A stretch of 64,000 nt of DNA from Eudorina sp. 2006-703-Eu-15 (Eukaryota > Chlorophyta > Chlorophyceae > Chlamydomonadales > Volvocaceae): assembly GCA_003117195.1 (NCBI GenBank), contig BDSI01000095.1, positions 342,362 to 406,361 on the forward strand, read 5' to 3'. Shown here piece after piece: positions 1-11,857 of the stretch. Each line of letters opens with the position of its first letter. Positions within the stretch are counted from its first letter, which is position 1. The notes beneath the pieces are model-generated. The model ran no database searches and was not told the DNA's origin. It saw nothing but the letters and a program-made list of their open reading frames with translations. The position numbers were made by a program, and so were the translations under genes.

Positions 1-3000
1 TCGCCGTACATGTCGGCGCAGTCGAAAGGCGACGGCGGAGACGAAGCCGATCTCTGTGACGGGCCGTACGGCCTGGCGGGGGTGGGCGATGACTGGTTGG
101 AGCGGCGCCGCCAGCGCCACAGTGCGCGTCTGGCGGCGGCGGTTTCGGAGCTGCCGTCTGGCCTGCTCCGCGCCGCGTGCAGCTCGCTGTCGGCTGCAGC
201 AGCTGCTGCGAAAGAGAACGGCGGGGCCGCGGCGGCACGGCAGCAGGTGTCGACGGAGGCCGTCTGTGAGGCGGTGGCAGAGGCGTTCTCGGCGCTGTCG
301 GCGTGGCGTCTGGGGCTGCGATGGCTGGCGGTGCTGGCGGAGCGGACAGGTCCGTGCGGCGACGGATGGATCTGAACCGCTGGGGCCGCTCAGTGACGAC
401 GCGATCCGCAACCTGTAACCCCCGATAGGGCTCGCATGCAAGGACCTGACCCGCACTGGCACATCTGGGGAAGGCCTGTCCAGCGAAGTCCAGAAACTTC
501 GCGCAGGGGGCCGCAGTTCCGTATTCGGTTCCGCATGTCAGGTCGCGGGCGCATGTGCATTAGGGGGCAGCCCATTCATCAGCGACAGCACCCTTGCGCC
601 ATGTGACATCGCGCGCCGTCCGGTTTGCACGCCCCCTGCAGGGGCAATCCAGTTGCCGGGAGGGCATCGCTACGCCCTGCCCAGCCTGTACGTGGCGGCC
701 GCCAGTCCGCGGTTCTGGAAGCCACCGCACGCCGCTGTCGCGGCGGCGGTGGCCGCCGGTTGCTCCGCAGGAAATCAGGCGGCGAAGTCCTCGGCCGGGG
801 CATCTACTTCTGCGGCGCTGGCGGCGGCGTCGCTGGGGGAAACGTTGCTGACAGGCGTGTTGGGACCCAAGCTCACGGGGAGGTCCGCCGCCGCGAAAGC
901 GAACCCGCGAGGGACGTTGCGGGCCGTCCCTGAGGAGGTGAGCCGGCACCCGAGCCCGCAGGCGTTGGCACTCTGTCACGGCCTCTGGGCTTGCGGCAGC
1001 GTGTGCGCAGTGTAAACATGGGGTAAAGGGGGCTCGTTTCCAGCGAACACTACAAAGCGTCGCATCGTGCAACAGTGCAACCCACATCGTGCAACCCACA
1101 TCGTGCAATCCACATGAAAGAAGCTTCCAGCAGTCGCCAGCTCGGAAGTGACCCGCGTGTCCGGCACCCCGTCCTGATCTGCACCTGTCCCCATCGCCAT
1201 CGCGGGTTTACCCTGGACGCGGTTGTGCCGGGTACGTGCGCCGCAGGAGGTGGACTTGCTGTTGGATGACCTCTTGGACGCCGCCAGGGAGGCGCTGCTG
1301 CACGACTGGCTGCCCGCAGAGACGGTCATGCGGGCCGCCAAGGGGCTGGCGGTAAGGCCGAATGTGTCGAGCCGATGCTGGGATCGGGCTTAGAAGAAGA
1401 TGTGGTCAACGGGTCCTATCCGCTGATTTGCTTTAATTATGGGTGCAAACCCAAATCAGCGCTGTGAAGAGGTACCGTCGTCTCCGGCCCTGATTCGGTC
1501 TTATCCCGCTATCCTGCGAGGCCGCGTCTGGCTGCTCTCCACTAGCTGAGCGGCATTGGTGTGGGACATTCCCCTGGGGCACCCTCCCCCCAACCCCGGG
1601 TTTATTTCTTTTTTCAATTTAACCTCCCCCCAACCCCGCAGGAGCTGCGGCAGAGCCTGAACCAGGAGATGGACGAGGCCTTCAATGGCGAGGTGGCGGG
1701 CGGGGCGCACGCCGCAGCTGCTGACGCCGACGACGAGACCTCGCCCGTCCGGCGGCGGCTGGCGGCACAGGGGCTCACGAGCCCGCCCACGGCGGAGAAA
1801 CTCAAGGGCGTCACCGAGAGGTACGGCGTTGTACGACCTCCCGGGCTATGTGCACGACGGGCCATGTGAATGACCATACGAATCCGAAGTCGATTACGGC
1901 GTACAAAGCACACCAAAGTGAACCAACGACCATGTATGTCGGTATGTGTATGTGTTTATGCGATCTAAATGACTGTGGGTTTGTTTTGTGATAGTGGCCG
2001 ATGTGGGTTGTTTTGCTCCCTAGTCCCTGACTGGCTGGCTCGCTGTGGGTTGACGTCTTCTGTGCGGCTTGTCCGCGTCCCCGCTGGACCCCAGGTTCGG
2101 CCGCATGGACCCACTGCCGGCGCCCAAGCTCTTGCAACCCAACAACGCGCCGCCGCAGCAGACGCAGGCACAGCCGCCGAGCAAGCCAGCCGCCGGGGCG
2201 GCGGCGCCGCCGCCCGGCTCGACTGCGGCGGGAACCACACACGCCTCGGTCAAGCTGCCATCTTCGGGGCAAACGCAATGTGGGTTTCTGCTTTCTGGGG
2301 CAAACGCTTGCTTGCCGTTCAACCCCAAAAGGCTTTCCAGTCACTTTGCCGGTGTAGGCCTCATTTGCTACAGAGAAAGTGCGATGTACGGATTCATATC
2401 GCGCCCTCGCACGAATGTCCACGAGCAGCGCATGCGCTTGTGTGCGCGCTGCAATAGTGGTAGTGCTGGCCCTTAGTCGGTTCTTCACCACCGCGCTTCA
2501 CCTCCGTTATCGCGATCGCCGTTGCAGCCAAGCGCCAGCGCGACAAGGCACTTCTGGCCGCGGTGCAGCAGCGCGCGGCAGCAGGGGCGTCCGCGGCGGC
2601 TGCTGCCGAGGCCGCGGGTGGGCCCGCAGCCGCCGCGGCGCCCACCTTCGCGGACCGGCTGGTCGACTTCCTGGCGGGCACGCTGCGGGGGCTGCTGGCC
2701 ACGTGCCCCTTCCACTTGCCAGGTGGGCGGTGTCGTCTGAATCGTCGCCCCAAGCCCCCAACAGACATTCAAGACACGGCTGAATCAAAAGCCAATCCTT
2801 GTAATGCTGTCGCCAGCGTGCCTGGACCGCATGCCGATTGTAGCGGCTCGTGCGCGCCCTGTGACGTTCTGCGTGTCTGCTGGCCTGTACAACGCTTACT
2901 CACCACCGAGGTGTCACCGAGGCGACACCGGATCCCTCGCCTCGCCCCGTCGAGCAGGGTCGGCGGCATTCACCTTCCGCGATGCGACCGGGCTGCAGCG

Positions 3001-4379
3001 AAGGCTGGTGGGCGCCCCCTCCCTGGCGCTGCACATGGCCCTGACGGAGCCGGAGCTGATCCTCAAGGACCTGGCGCCAGGGTAGGTCGGGCGCGCGCTT
3101 CCCCGGGTGGTCCGCATTCGGACCCGCTTGACATGCTGCGGGAAGCTCATCGCCTCCGGCCCTCTCCTCCTCTCCCCCCCCCCCGTGCAGGCTGCACCCG
3201 GGGCAGGAGGACGCGGCCATCGCCTACCAGCTGCTGGTCGGGTGCAAGGACGGGGTGGACCTGCGCGACTGGCTGGCGGAGTTCTGCGCGGCCTCGGGCC
3301 TCGGGCGAGTCCAGGTGCGACGCCGTGGAGGGCGGGTTCCACGTCTCGGGGGCACGGATCTGACTTGAGGACGCTGCATGAAGGGCAGGTGGCCGGCTTT
3401 TTCGTCTTTGAGGAACGCTCCGCTTGCTTGCGTGCACGTGTTGCGATAAAGCCAAGAGGCTTTACTGGAAAGAGTGTCAACCGGCCATCTGCCGCGACCC
3501 CATGAATGAAATCCTCCCCAGTAGAAGGATGCACGGCGCGGCGCGGGCGCCACCGTGAGACGTCCTTGACCTTGGGTGGTCGGGCAAGGAGCCGTGGTGT
3601 AATCCCCGTTCGGTGCACACGCAGGAGGTTCAGGAGGAGGAGGGCGAGGAGGACGTAGAGGAGGAGGAGGACGCCGAGAAGAAAGAGGACGGACCCGTGG
3701 GCCGCTCCCGGACGTCACGCCGGCGGCACGCGCCCAGGAAGCGCAAGGCCGCTCCCAAGCAGGTGCGCACCGGCAGGCGCTCCTCCCAACATTAGAACAA
3801 CCCGGCTTGGGCGCGGCATTCACCTCGGCACGCTGGGCATTGAGAGGCTGTGTATGTCCGATTGACCAACCCGCGTAGATGGACCACCTCTTGACCTGAT
3901 AAGCGCGGCTACGACAGGGGGAGGGTGGACAAAATCCGACGCTTTTAAAGAGTACGAGCCCAAAACTGCAAAGCAAGCATTGCAGCAGTCTCTGGTCCTC
4001 GAGCTGCCGAGGCACACGGGGCAGCGCGTTTGGGCCGGTTGGCGCCAGCCACCCTCCTGGTAGGGTCCGGAGCCCATTGTAACCGTCCGCATTAGAACCA
4101 CGGGCTTGTGTATGTGTGTATCAAAGAGAACTGGGCCGCGAGAGGCGGAGCCCAGCGTAACAGGCGATGTAGGCGACGTGTGTATGTATGTGACTGTGTT
4201 CGCAGGAGATGGTGCTCGCGCTGGAGGGGCCCCAGGCGGAGGCCGCGGTGGACGCCATGGCCTGCCGGTTCGAGCAGGTAGCCCGGGAGCTGGAGATGGT
4301 GGGGCTGTGCCGCTTCAGCAAGCGCCGGAAGGGCCTGTACGTGCACCGGACGTACTTCCCGCCGGAGGCTATTGTGTAG
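1..4379 (+). CDS. ORC3: ORC3-like origin recognition complex subunit 3, C-terminal part (5' end outside window)
   Basis: Subunit of the nuclear origin recognition complex that loads the replicative helicase at replication origins. Ten exons join in phase: 1-349, 642-937, 1247-1351, 1642-1820, 2095-2279, 2528-2722, 2958-3081, 3191-3314, 3625-3762 and 4206-4379, giving about 622 residues that end at TAG 4377. Family hallmarks I recognise are AWRLGLRWLAVLAERTG in the first exon, EDAAIAYQLLVGC followed by GVDLRDWLAEF near the end, and the last-exon winged-helix segment RFEQVARELEMVGLCRFSKR, which matches the C-terminus of animal ORC3. A Glu/Lys/Arg-rich acidic-then-basic insert lies in the ninth exon and Ala/Pro-rich linkers sit in exons four to six, as is common in algal proteins. 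The start codon and N-terminal AAA-like domain lie left of position 1. Splice sites are inferred; the identity rests on remembered family motifs, not on a search. Confidence 0.75.
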
Positions 4380-5937
4380 GGGTGCTGCGGCGGGGGATAC
4401 GAGGGGCTGTCGGTGACAGCGGAGTTACCTGAAGTCAGGTTGTCAGCGGACTAGGTTGTCAGCGGATTGCCATGGACTGGTCGGGGTTCTATCATGGCCG
4501 TGATTATAACAGGAAGTGAATGGGGGCGTGCGCGCGTCGAGAGGTGGGAGGGTGGTGGGGCGCTGTGATGGTGGTCGCAGGAGGTGGTGGGGCGTGGGTT
4601 TTTGTCTTGTCGGGTGCGGTACCGTACGTTGGTTGCCCAAGACCTGACGTCCTCCGTTGACAACCCCATTGGCCGACATTGCTCCGGGGGCCGCTGGTTC
4701 GATTTCACCCCGATGTTGCTTGGTGGCGGTCTTGACATAAGCTCGATTAGCTATTCCCATCAGAGATTTCTATGTCGGGCTCGCGTGTATTGCGTGTGCA
4801 GGACTCTGAAGCCGAGGTGCGTGAGATGGACAGGGATACTTTTGTGGGCTTGCAGTGCAGGTCCCCCACACTGCGTTGGGTGCGGGGTTGCGTGCGCCTC
4901 GTGACCAAATATCTTTCCTCCTCGTGGGTCGGACGGTGTGTGCAGTCGGCCTGATGATGGGGCTGTCATGAGGCTGGACGCCGCGCGCGTCCTTACGCGT
5001 CTCGGCTCGTAAGAACGGTTTCGCCCCTGCTTCCAGTTTCGGTCAACCAGCACCTACAGGCACCGCCTATGGGTTCGCCATACCGTAACACTTCCCCAGG
5101 GCGGCCCTCAATCCCTCGAACGCCGCCGAGTCGTCGCCGGGATGGTCCAAAGAAGCCTCCAATCCGGCAAGACGACCATCGAGAGTTCGAGACGGAAGCC
5201 TTCGCCCAGCCACAGACGTCCAATCGTCACGTTGCAAGCTCAGGACATGCGGTATCATACGCGCAAGTGTGACCGTGCGGGCAAAGCAACTCGGAATCGT
5301 AATAAGGACCCATGGACACGCTGGCCTGCCTTTGGGGACGCCGGTCCACACCGGTCCGCCATCTCGTTGTCACGTTACAAGTATTGTGAGCGGACCAGTT
5401 GACGGCATCTGTGGCCGTCTACGCACGGCCGTGTCCTACTCCCATGTCCCTGTTTCCGGGATGGACTACGGTACACCATCGCTAATAATGACACGAGCGT
5501 TCCTGGTGTAGCCACGCGAGCTGCCCAGCCCATGCACGCATGAGCCGGGCCGCCCGCGTGATTACACCAAGAGCGCTCGTGTCAAGGTAAGGTAGCTCAA
5601 CCTCCCCCGCACCAGCCCAACCGTTCCCCGCCGTGCAACCCTGATGACAATGCTGCCGCGCGGCCGTCTCGGGGCCCCCAAACCTCTCTCCACCCTCCTG
5701 CTTGCCAACCCAACATCGCTTCATGCATCACCTTCGGCATCACCTCTCAACTCGACCCTGATGGGCCCCCCAACCAGCATCTGGATCGACCTCCCGACAG
5801 GACCCTGTAACGTTCATTCATTCAGGACCACTGGCCAACCTGCCCAACCTCAACATCGGAAAAACACCACGCCAGGACGCCAACCTCACGGCGCATTCCG
5901 GGGCTCGAACCTGTCCGACTCGATACCTCCCGACCTC
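4380..5937. other. intergenic region between convergent genes
   Basis: About 1.6 kb between the ORC3-like stop codon (+) and the stop of oxygenase paralogue A (-). It should contain both 3' untranslated regions. I see no coding exon with conserved motifs and no clear TGTAA polyadenylation signal directly after the ORC3-like stop. Base composition is less GC-rich than in the flanking exons. Confidence 0.5.
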
Positions 5938-6620
5938 TCAGCAGTTGCCGTCACACACCCCCCCTCCCCCCCGGGGCTGCTGTGTAGCTGCTGCCGCGCC
6001 CGCCACGGGTCCCGGCCCCTCCTCCAGGGAAGCAACCCCGCTCGACTGCCGGGCGTCACTCATCGCCTTCGGCTCCCCCGTTGCATCGCCTCCGCTGGCG
6101 CCCCCGCCGGCGGACGTGGGTGCTCCACCGCTGGAAGCGGCACCGCCGCCGCCGCCGCCGCTGGCGCCGCTGGCGGCCATCGCCGCCGTCCCGCCAGCTG
6201 CGGATCGCAGCAGCGACTTCACCTGTTCCAGCTCGCTGAGCTGCTTGCGGTGCAGCTCCGTCGCCTTCTCCTGCGCCAGGTTGCGCTTCTTGATCTTAAC
6301 CCAAGCGTTCTTGCCCTTCCCGCCGCACGTTGCCGTACCGCAGTACCCGACCTGAGCCTGCTTTCGCCCGAAGTTCATGTCGACGAAGACGCGGGCCGCC
6401 ACAGTGCTCCTGAACATGCCGTCGCCGAAGGTCTTGGACTTCTCGGGGCCACGCAGGAAGTCCTCGATCTGTCAAGCGGCGGAGCGCCCCCGGGAGAGGC
6501 GGGCGCGGAGGACGCACCACACGGGGCCGTTAGGATGTTAGGATGGCATGGCAACGCTGGGGTGAGGGGAGGTCTCTAGGTGCTCTTTTGCGGTTTCGCT
6601 GTCTTGTCCTTTCCTCGCTG

Positions 6621-6656
6621 GTCGCCGCCCTCGAGGGCGCTCTCGAGGGCGGCGAC
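6621..6656. repeat. 15-bp perfect inverted repeat (hairpin) in intron 3 of paralogue A
   Basis: Arms GTCGCCGCCCTCGAG (6621-6635) and its exact complement (6642-6656) flank a 6-nt loop. Weaker complementarity continues outward through the CCTTTCCTCGCTG and AGTAGCAAGGAAAAG flanks, so the whole foldback could exceed 60 nt. It could be a transposon remnant or a small-RNA precursor; neither can be decided from sequence. Confidence 0.7.
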
Positions 6657-6897
6657 AGTAGCAAGGAAAAGAGAGGGGCTGAAGGCTGCGGCAGCAATCG
6701 TACACGGGTCACGCGCCAGGCAAACACGGGAGGGGTGGGCCGCGCGAGCGGGAGCAGGCCGCTGAGCAGGCGGCGGCGTGTGACTCCCGGCGGCCCCCCG
6801 CTATCGGCGCAGCTGGACTCACCCACCTCCTCCTGCGCCTCGGTGGCGATCAGGCACAGGCATCTGCCGCTCCAGCCCTCCCCATCTCCCCGGCAGG

Positions 6898-6998
6898 TAT
6901 ATCATATTGACATAGTAATACAATCTTATTAATGGTACTATTAATATGATATCATATATTATACTAATATATAGAACTAAATCATACATATAACAAAC
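6898..6998. repeat. AT-rich island with palindromes in intron 3 of paralogue A
   Basis: About 100 nt of very AT-rich sequence inside GC-rich DNA, including the 14-nt perfect palindrome ATATGATATCATAT and a near-palindrome around TTAATGGTACTATTAA. No coding potential. It looks inserted, for example a MITE-like remnant, but I see no clear target-site duplication. Confidence 0.5.
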
Positions 6999-8524
6999 AC
7001 AAATTGAAGCTTTGTGTGGCCTGCCCATGCCCTAATCACCCCACACCCCCCCCGACCTGCCGGTACCAAGGCATGCTGGCGTGGGGCTGCTCCCAGCTCA
7101 GCTTCGGCGGCCCCTTCGCCACCACCTCCTCCAGCCACCGCATCCGCGCCTCCACCAGCGCCACCAAGCCCGCGTCCGCGGCCGCCTCTGTGCCGCCGGC
7201 CGCCATCCCGGCCGCCATCCACGGCTCCTTCAGCAGCTGCCTCAGCACCGACTGCCGGTCCCGACGGGCCAGCACGGCCGTGCAGAAGGCCGCCTGGTGC
7301 TGCGTGAACGCCGGCCCGCCCTCGCATACCAGCCGGCCCATGCGCACCACGTCCTGCTGGGATAGCTTCTTGAATTTGGGGCCCAGTGCGGTGTCCATAA
7401 GGGCCTGGGCCACCCGGCCCCTGAATGCCTCGGGCATTGCGGGGGCCTGTGCGAGCTGTGCGCAGCGTGCGAACTGGTGCAGGTAGACCCGCGTCACAAG
7501 GGCCACCACGGCGGCCTCCAAGGGGGGGTCGGGCGCCGCGGCGGTCGCGGCCGCGACTGCGCCGACAAGCGCCCGCACTACCGACGCCGACGCCAGGCCC
7601 TCCGACGCCGCCAGGGCCCGGACGACGCGCGCCGCCGCGCCCGCGCCCAGCTCCCCCAGCAGCCCCCGGGAGGACGCGGCTACCCGCAGCGCCCGTGCCG
7701 CGTTGAGGCCGGGGCCCGCGTCGCCCGGGAAGGCCTTCCCCGGCCTCGTGTCAGCCAGGTCCAGCAGGCAGTCCAGCAGGTGCCGAGCCTCCCGCAGCTG
7801 CGACCGCGCGTCTTGGGCAACGTTGGCCCCGGCCCCGGCCCCGGCCCCGGCCCGGGCGTCGCCTCGTTCACTCAGAACCCCGGCTTCCCCCGCCCCGTTC
7901 ATCTCCTCCTCCTCCCCCTCCATCTCCTCCTCCTCCATCTCCTCCCCCTCTTATCTCCTCCTCCCCCTCCATCTCCTCCTCCTCAGCCTCCCTCATCTCC
8001 GTGTCTCTCACTTCGCCCTTGACCTCTTTCCCCCCTGACCTCACCGCCTCCTCCATCCCCGCCTCCCTCACCTCCGAGGTCTCCATCCCCGCCTCCTCCC
8101 TCGATCCGACCTCACCCGCCGCCACCTCCGCCCGCTCCCGCTTCACCGCCTCCGCCGCCTCCACCTCCGCCGCCGCCGCCGCCACGTTCTGCAGCGCCTC
8201 CTCCATCACGCCCAGCCCGACGCTGAAGCCCGCGGCGCACGCGATCTCCGGGACATGCCCCCGGGGCCACACCACCACAGCCGCCCGGTGATAGAAGTAC
8301 TCCACAGTGGCGCTCTCATTGCCCATGTAGCCGTTGAACTCGTACTCGTCCGGCGAATCACACTCATAGAACAGCTTGTCGTTGCCCAGCAGCACCTCGT
8401 CCAGCCTGATGGGCAGGCGGCTCAGCTCCAGGGGGCGGCCCCGGACCCGGACCCACTTGCTCGTCTCGATGGTCTCCTCGAGGACGTCCGACATGGAGGG
8501 CACCCCGCTGCTCTCCGAGGACGC

Positions 8525-8660
8525 GTCGCCGTCGCCGTCGCCGTCGGAGTCGGAGTCGGAGTTGGAGTTGGAGTTGGAGTTGGAGTTGGAGTTGGAGTTG
8601 GAGTTGGAGTCGGAGTCGGAGTCGGAGTCGGAGTCGGAGTCGGAGTCGGAGTTGGAGTTT
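8525..8660 (-). repeat. hexanucleotide repeat encoding Ser-Asp / Ser-Asn
   Basis: On the + strand GTCGGA and GTTGGA units alternate in blocks. Read on the - strand they are in-frame codons giving a run of Ser-Asp then Ser-Asn then Ser-Asp dipeptides. It lies at the position of the acidic linker seen in paralogues B, C and D, which there is a non-repetitive Asp/Glu/Ser-rich stretch. Confidence 0.85.
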
Positions 8661-9082
8661 TCGTCCTCATCCTCGCTGTCGGCGTGCCGGCAGCCCCAGC
8701 CCGCGCGCCCGTCGCTGCTCGTGCGCCGCGGCGGCTGTTATTCGTCCCTCGCTTCGCCGTAGACCTGGGGCAGCGGCGCGCGACGGAGGTGTGGGCCAGC
8801 GGGGGATGGAGGCGCGGGCGCATGGCGGGGAACGGCGGTCACCATTACCACTGCTACCATGACCATTAGCAGCTTCGATGTCCACTGCGGACTCGGCACA
8901 GTGCTGCGGGTATATCTTTCTACACAAGATGCGGCACTTGCGGCACCCCTTGCCAAACAGCTGCCAGCGCAGACGCACAGAGTGAAGTGAGTGAGTGACT
9001 GACGTTGGGAGCTGTGATGTGTGCCACCCGTGGTCCTTGAGGGCCCCAGCCTTGAGGGCAAGACGTGTGCCACGACTTGGGC

Positions 9083-9170
9083 GCAGCCGCACCCGCACCC
9101 GCACCGCAGCCGCACCGCACCCGCACCGCAGCCGCACCGCACCCGCACCGCACCCGCACCGCAGCCGCAT
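9083..9170. repeat. CCGCAC/CCGCAG-type hexamer repeat in intron 2 of paralogue A
   Basis: Interrupted tandem of CCGCAC and CCGCAG units covering nearly 90 nt. Simple-sequence repeat in an intron; no evidence of function. Confidence 0.8.
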
Positions 9171-9325
9171 CGCAGTCGGGAAGGTCCTATCAGTGCCGTC
9201 GCCGTGTCTCCGCCGTCCGACTTCCCCTTTCGCCCCTCGGCCAGAACTCACAAGAGGGCACATGCAAAGCACGCCCGTGCGCGGTGCAACCGCGTGCTTA
9301 GGAAAGTATCCCACCCAGCCCGTAG

Positions 9326-9326
<1 letters not shown>

Positions 9327-9367
<41 letters not shown>
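9327..9367. repeat. (GT)n dinucleotide repeat
   Basis: About 20 uninterrupted GT units on the + strand in intron 2 of paralogue A, some 90 nt beyond the intron's 5' splice site (at 9457). GT/CA microsatellites of this kind are common in volvocalean genomes. Confidence 0.9.
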
Positions 9368-9368
<1 letters not shown>

Positions 9369-10657
9369 TCGAGGAACATCGACGCGAAGTCCCCCCCTCA
9401 GCCGGTCCATGTCATCTCCCCCGATGAATCCGCGCGTGATGAACGCGTCCTCCTCACCCATTTGGTCACCAACGCCAGGTGCACGTCCAGCAGCTCACAG
9501 CACATCAGCAGGCGCACCACCGCCACGTCCCATCCCTTGAGGCCGGAGACTGACAAGTTGGTCTCCGTGTAGATGTGGGTTAGGGGGATGGCTGCAAGGA
9601 GGTCCGAGGTTGGGTCGCTCTGCCAGGCGCGCACCGCCGCCTCGAGGGCCTCCCGCCCCGGGCCGTCCCCACGGGGAGCCCTCGGTGATGACCCAGGGTC
9701 CACCCACACCAGGTTGTACGTCAGCACCATACGCAGTCCGGACGCCACGGCCGTCAGCTCGTGCTCGCAATCGGCGTAGAAGGCGGCGTAGGAGAGGTGA
9801 CCCTCGCGGCTGACCGCGGCCGTGTCCCACTCGAAGGCCTGGCCGCGGTGGGTCACACGCAGGGTCCCGCCGGTGTGGCCGCCCTCCACGGGCAGCTGCA
9901 CCACCAGTGTGGCGAACATGCCGGACTCCTTCTCCGTGTCGCGGTGCGCCACGAAGTGACCCCCCGGGCTCATACAACAGCAGCTTGTGCAGCCGGGCTC
10001 GCACGTCGGCATCGCCGTAGATCTCCAGGGCGATGGCGAACTCTGCAGCAGAACGGCGGCCGGGGCCCCGAGGTGAGGCGAGCAGGACAGCGAGCGTTCA
10101 CGAGTGGTGCGACAGCGGGATGACACGTATGTGCCGGCGGCCAGATGCACACGACTGCCGATCGGTGCCGTCGCCCATCCGAATCAACATACCCGACGTA
10201 CGACACCGTCACCATGCCGTTGCGGTGCAACAACCCCGGTATGATGCTTACACACGTCCGCGGATGGGGTTTGCCCTTGCCAGCAAGAATCAGTCACCGT
10301 CACAAACGGACCCAGTTGCCCCTGGGGAACGCGCTCACCTTTTGTTATCTCTTCCAGCGTCGCCTGCCAGGCAGCGTTGATGTTCACGCGCGCTGCGTCG
10401 ACCTGAGTCGCCATTCGGACCCCAGGGTCCACAACTGTGGCCGAACCTCTTCCATATGGGGCTGGTTCTCCAGCTGCGAGCAGTATCGCCGCCTGCGCCT
10501 GCTAGAGCGGCAGCGCAATGTCGCCGACGTCGTTCACGGATAGCTCGGGCAGGGCAACATCGGCTTCGTCCTCAATGTTTGCATTGCTGCAGGCGAAAGC
10601 CCCCATCGCATTGACATTTGCAATGGCTGACTCAAGACGCTTGGTTTCTCGTGGCAT

Positions 10658-11857
10658 GGTCTCAACACTCAAGCCGCGAAGCGCGAACCCTGTTCACAGG
10701 CTACAGGCCTTGATCTCGCACTTGAGCTCCGTTGTGTTCCTAAACGAGTCACGTTGATGTCAAGGCCTTCGAAAAGGCGTACCGGTAATGCATAAAAGGA
10801 CACTTACAGTTTGTAATAGTAAGGCTAGAGCGAATAGTTAAGAGATTCAAATACAATGAGCTTAACATGCGGTTGAATAGGCGATGAAATGGCAATCACG
10901 ATGCGCGGGTCTGGAAGGTGAGTGACCGTTGTTCAACAGTACGGATTATCCGCGAACCGCGATCCGCTGGCCGGCCGCATATGGCAACATCAACCATCCG
11001 CAATGTGACATCGTCCTATGATCACGCTATATTATTGGTGAGAGCTCTGAATGTCCGGATTGGGCCGGGGAAACATTTACGTTTACGTTTCCGGTATCAT
11101 AACTCTGTCCTGCTCTCTCATCATAACCACATTCCCGAAAGCCAACATCAGCGAAACAAAATTTAATAATGGAAGCTGTGCAGGCGTACAACACACAGCA
11201 AATTTTACCACTACTGGTATGCTGGTGAAGGAACGTGTACACAATAACTCAACAGTCGTTACGTCGTAATCCTTGCACGCACAGCTTTCGCGAGTGTCAC
11301 ATCTAGCAATGCGTTGTCCATGCTTGGACCCACGTCGCAGCAGGATGCTGTGTGCACGACGACGCGTCCGTTATAATACAGGCCATCAGGCACCCAAGGA
11401 CTGGCCCCAGCGCGACGACTCCGGCTGGAACCTGCCAAAACCGGACATCCTGTGTGAAAGAAAACTGAACCGAGAGAAGCGAAGTCCAGCGGACACCCTG
11501 TGTGGGGGCCTCAACTTGCGGGGTCTCAACACCAACCACAACAGCTTGCCTGGAGTAGGCTCTCTTCAAGTGCGCGTCCAGTACAACGACGTGCACAACA
11601 TACAATCCATTGGCCGTCAGTCGAGCATTCCTTGGCCCTGGCCGCCCCAATCGTACCGAGTGCATACCGACGGCAATTCTTGATCAGATTAACAGCAAGC
11701 ACAAATTATGTCGGGAACAGCACCGCACGTCATGACCGAGCTGCTGCCAGTGTACGACGCACCGACTCCAAACCGACGGGCCACAAACGCTGGTCGGGAC
11801 CCAATCCATACACTTGTGTTCAGCAGCATCCCAGGTGGGTACTATGAGACCCTGGTC
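10658..11857. other. intergenic region upstream of paralogue A and downstream of RMI2-like gene
   Basis: About 1.2 kb that must hold the former promoter of paralogue A (transcribed leftward) and the 3' end of the RMI2-like gene. It is AT-richer than the exons. At 11469-11496 it carries one copy of a second dispersed motif, AGAAGCGAAGTCCAGCGGA, also present near 42,018 and in weaker form near 4,138. I see no exon here. Confidence 0.5.

Larger units (their letters stand above)
5938..10657 (-). pseudogene. 2OG-Fe(II) oxygenase-like paralogue A, probably inactivated
   Basis: Four exons on the - strand: 10657-10339, 10042-9458, about 8764 or 8734 to 7057, and 6468-5938. Exon 2 has the oxygenase core: HFVAHRDTEKE supplies the His-x-Asp iron ligands, CEHEL the distal His, and the Arg before MVLTYNL the likely 2OG contact. 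Exon 3 has a long Ser-Asp/Ser-Asn tract, the segment EYFYHRAAVVVWPRG and one alpha-helical unit; exon 4 starts IEDFLRGPEKSK and ends in a Gly/Ala-rich tail. Lesions: an in-frame TAG at 10504-10502 in exon 1, where paralogue C reads on from LPL; one extra G near 9960 (exon 2 is 585 nt against 584 in paralogue D), which puts YEPG and HFVAH in different frames; a frame change in the GAG-rich tract around 7920-7980; and a TAA at 8740-8738 if the upstream acceptor is used. Sequencing error is possible, but several separate lesions favour a decaying gene. Confidence 0.65.

Noticed and set aside
8255..8869. Val-Gly repeat frame on the + strand
   Set aside because: It is the other-strand reading of the Ser-Asp/Ser-Asn repeat of paralogue A.
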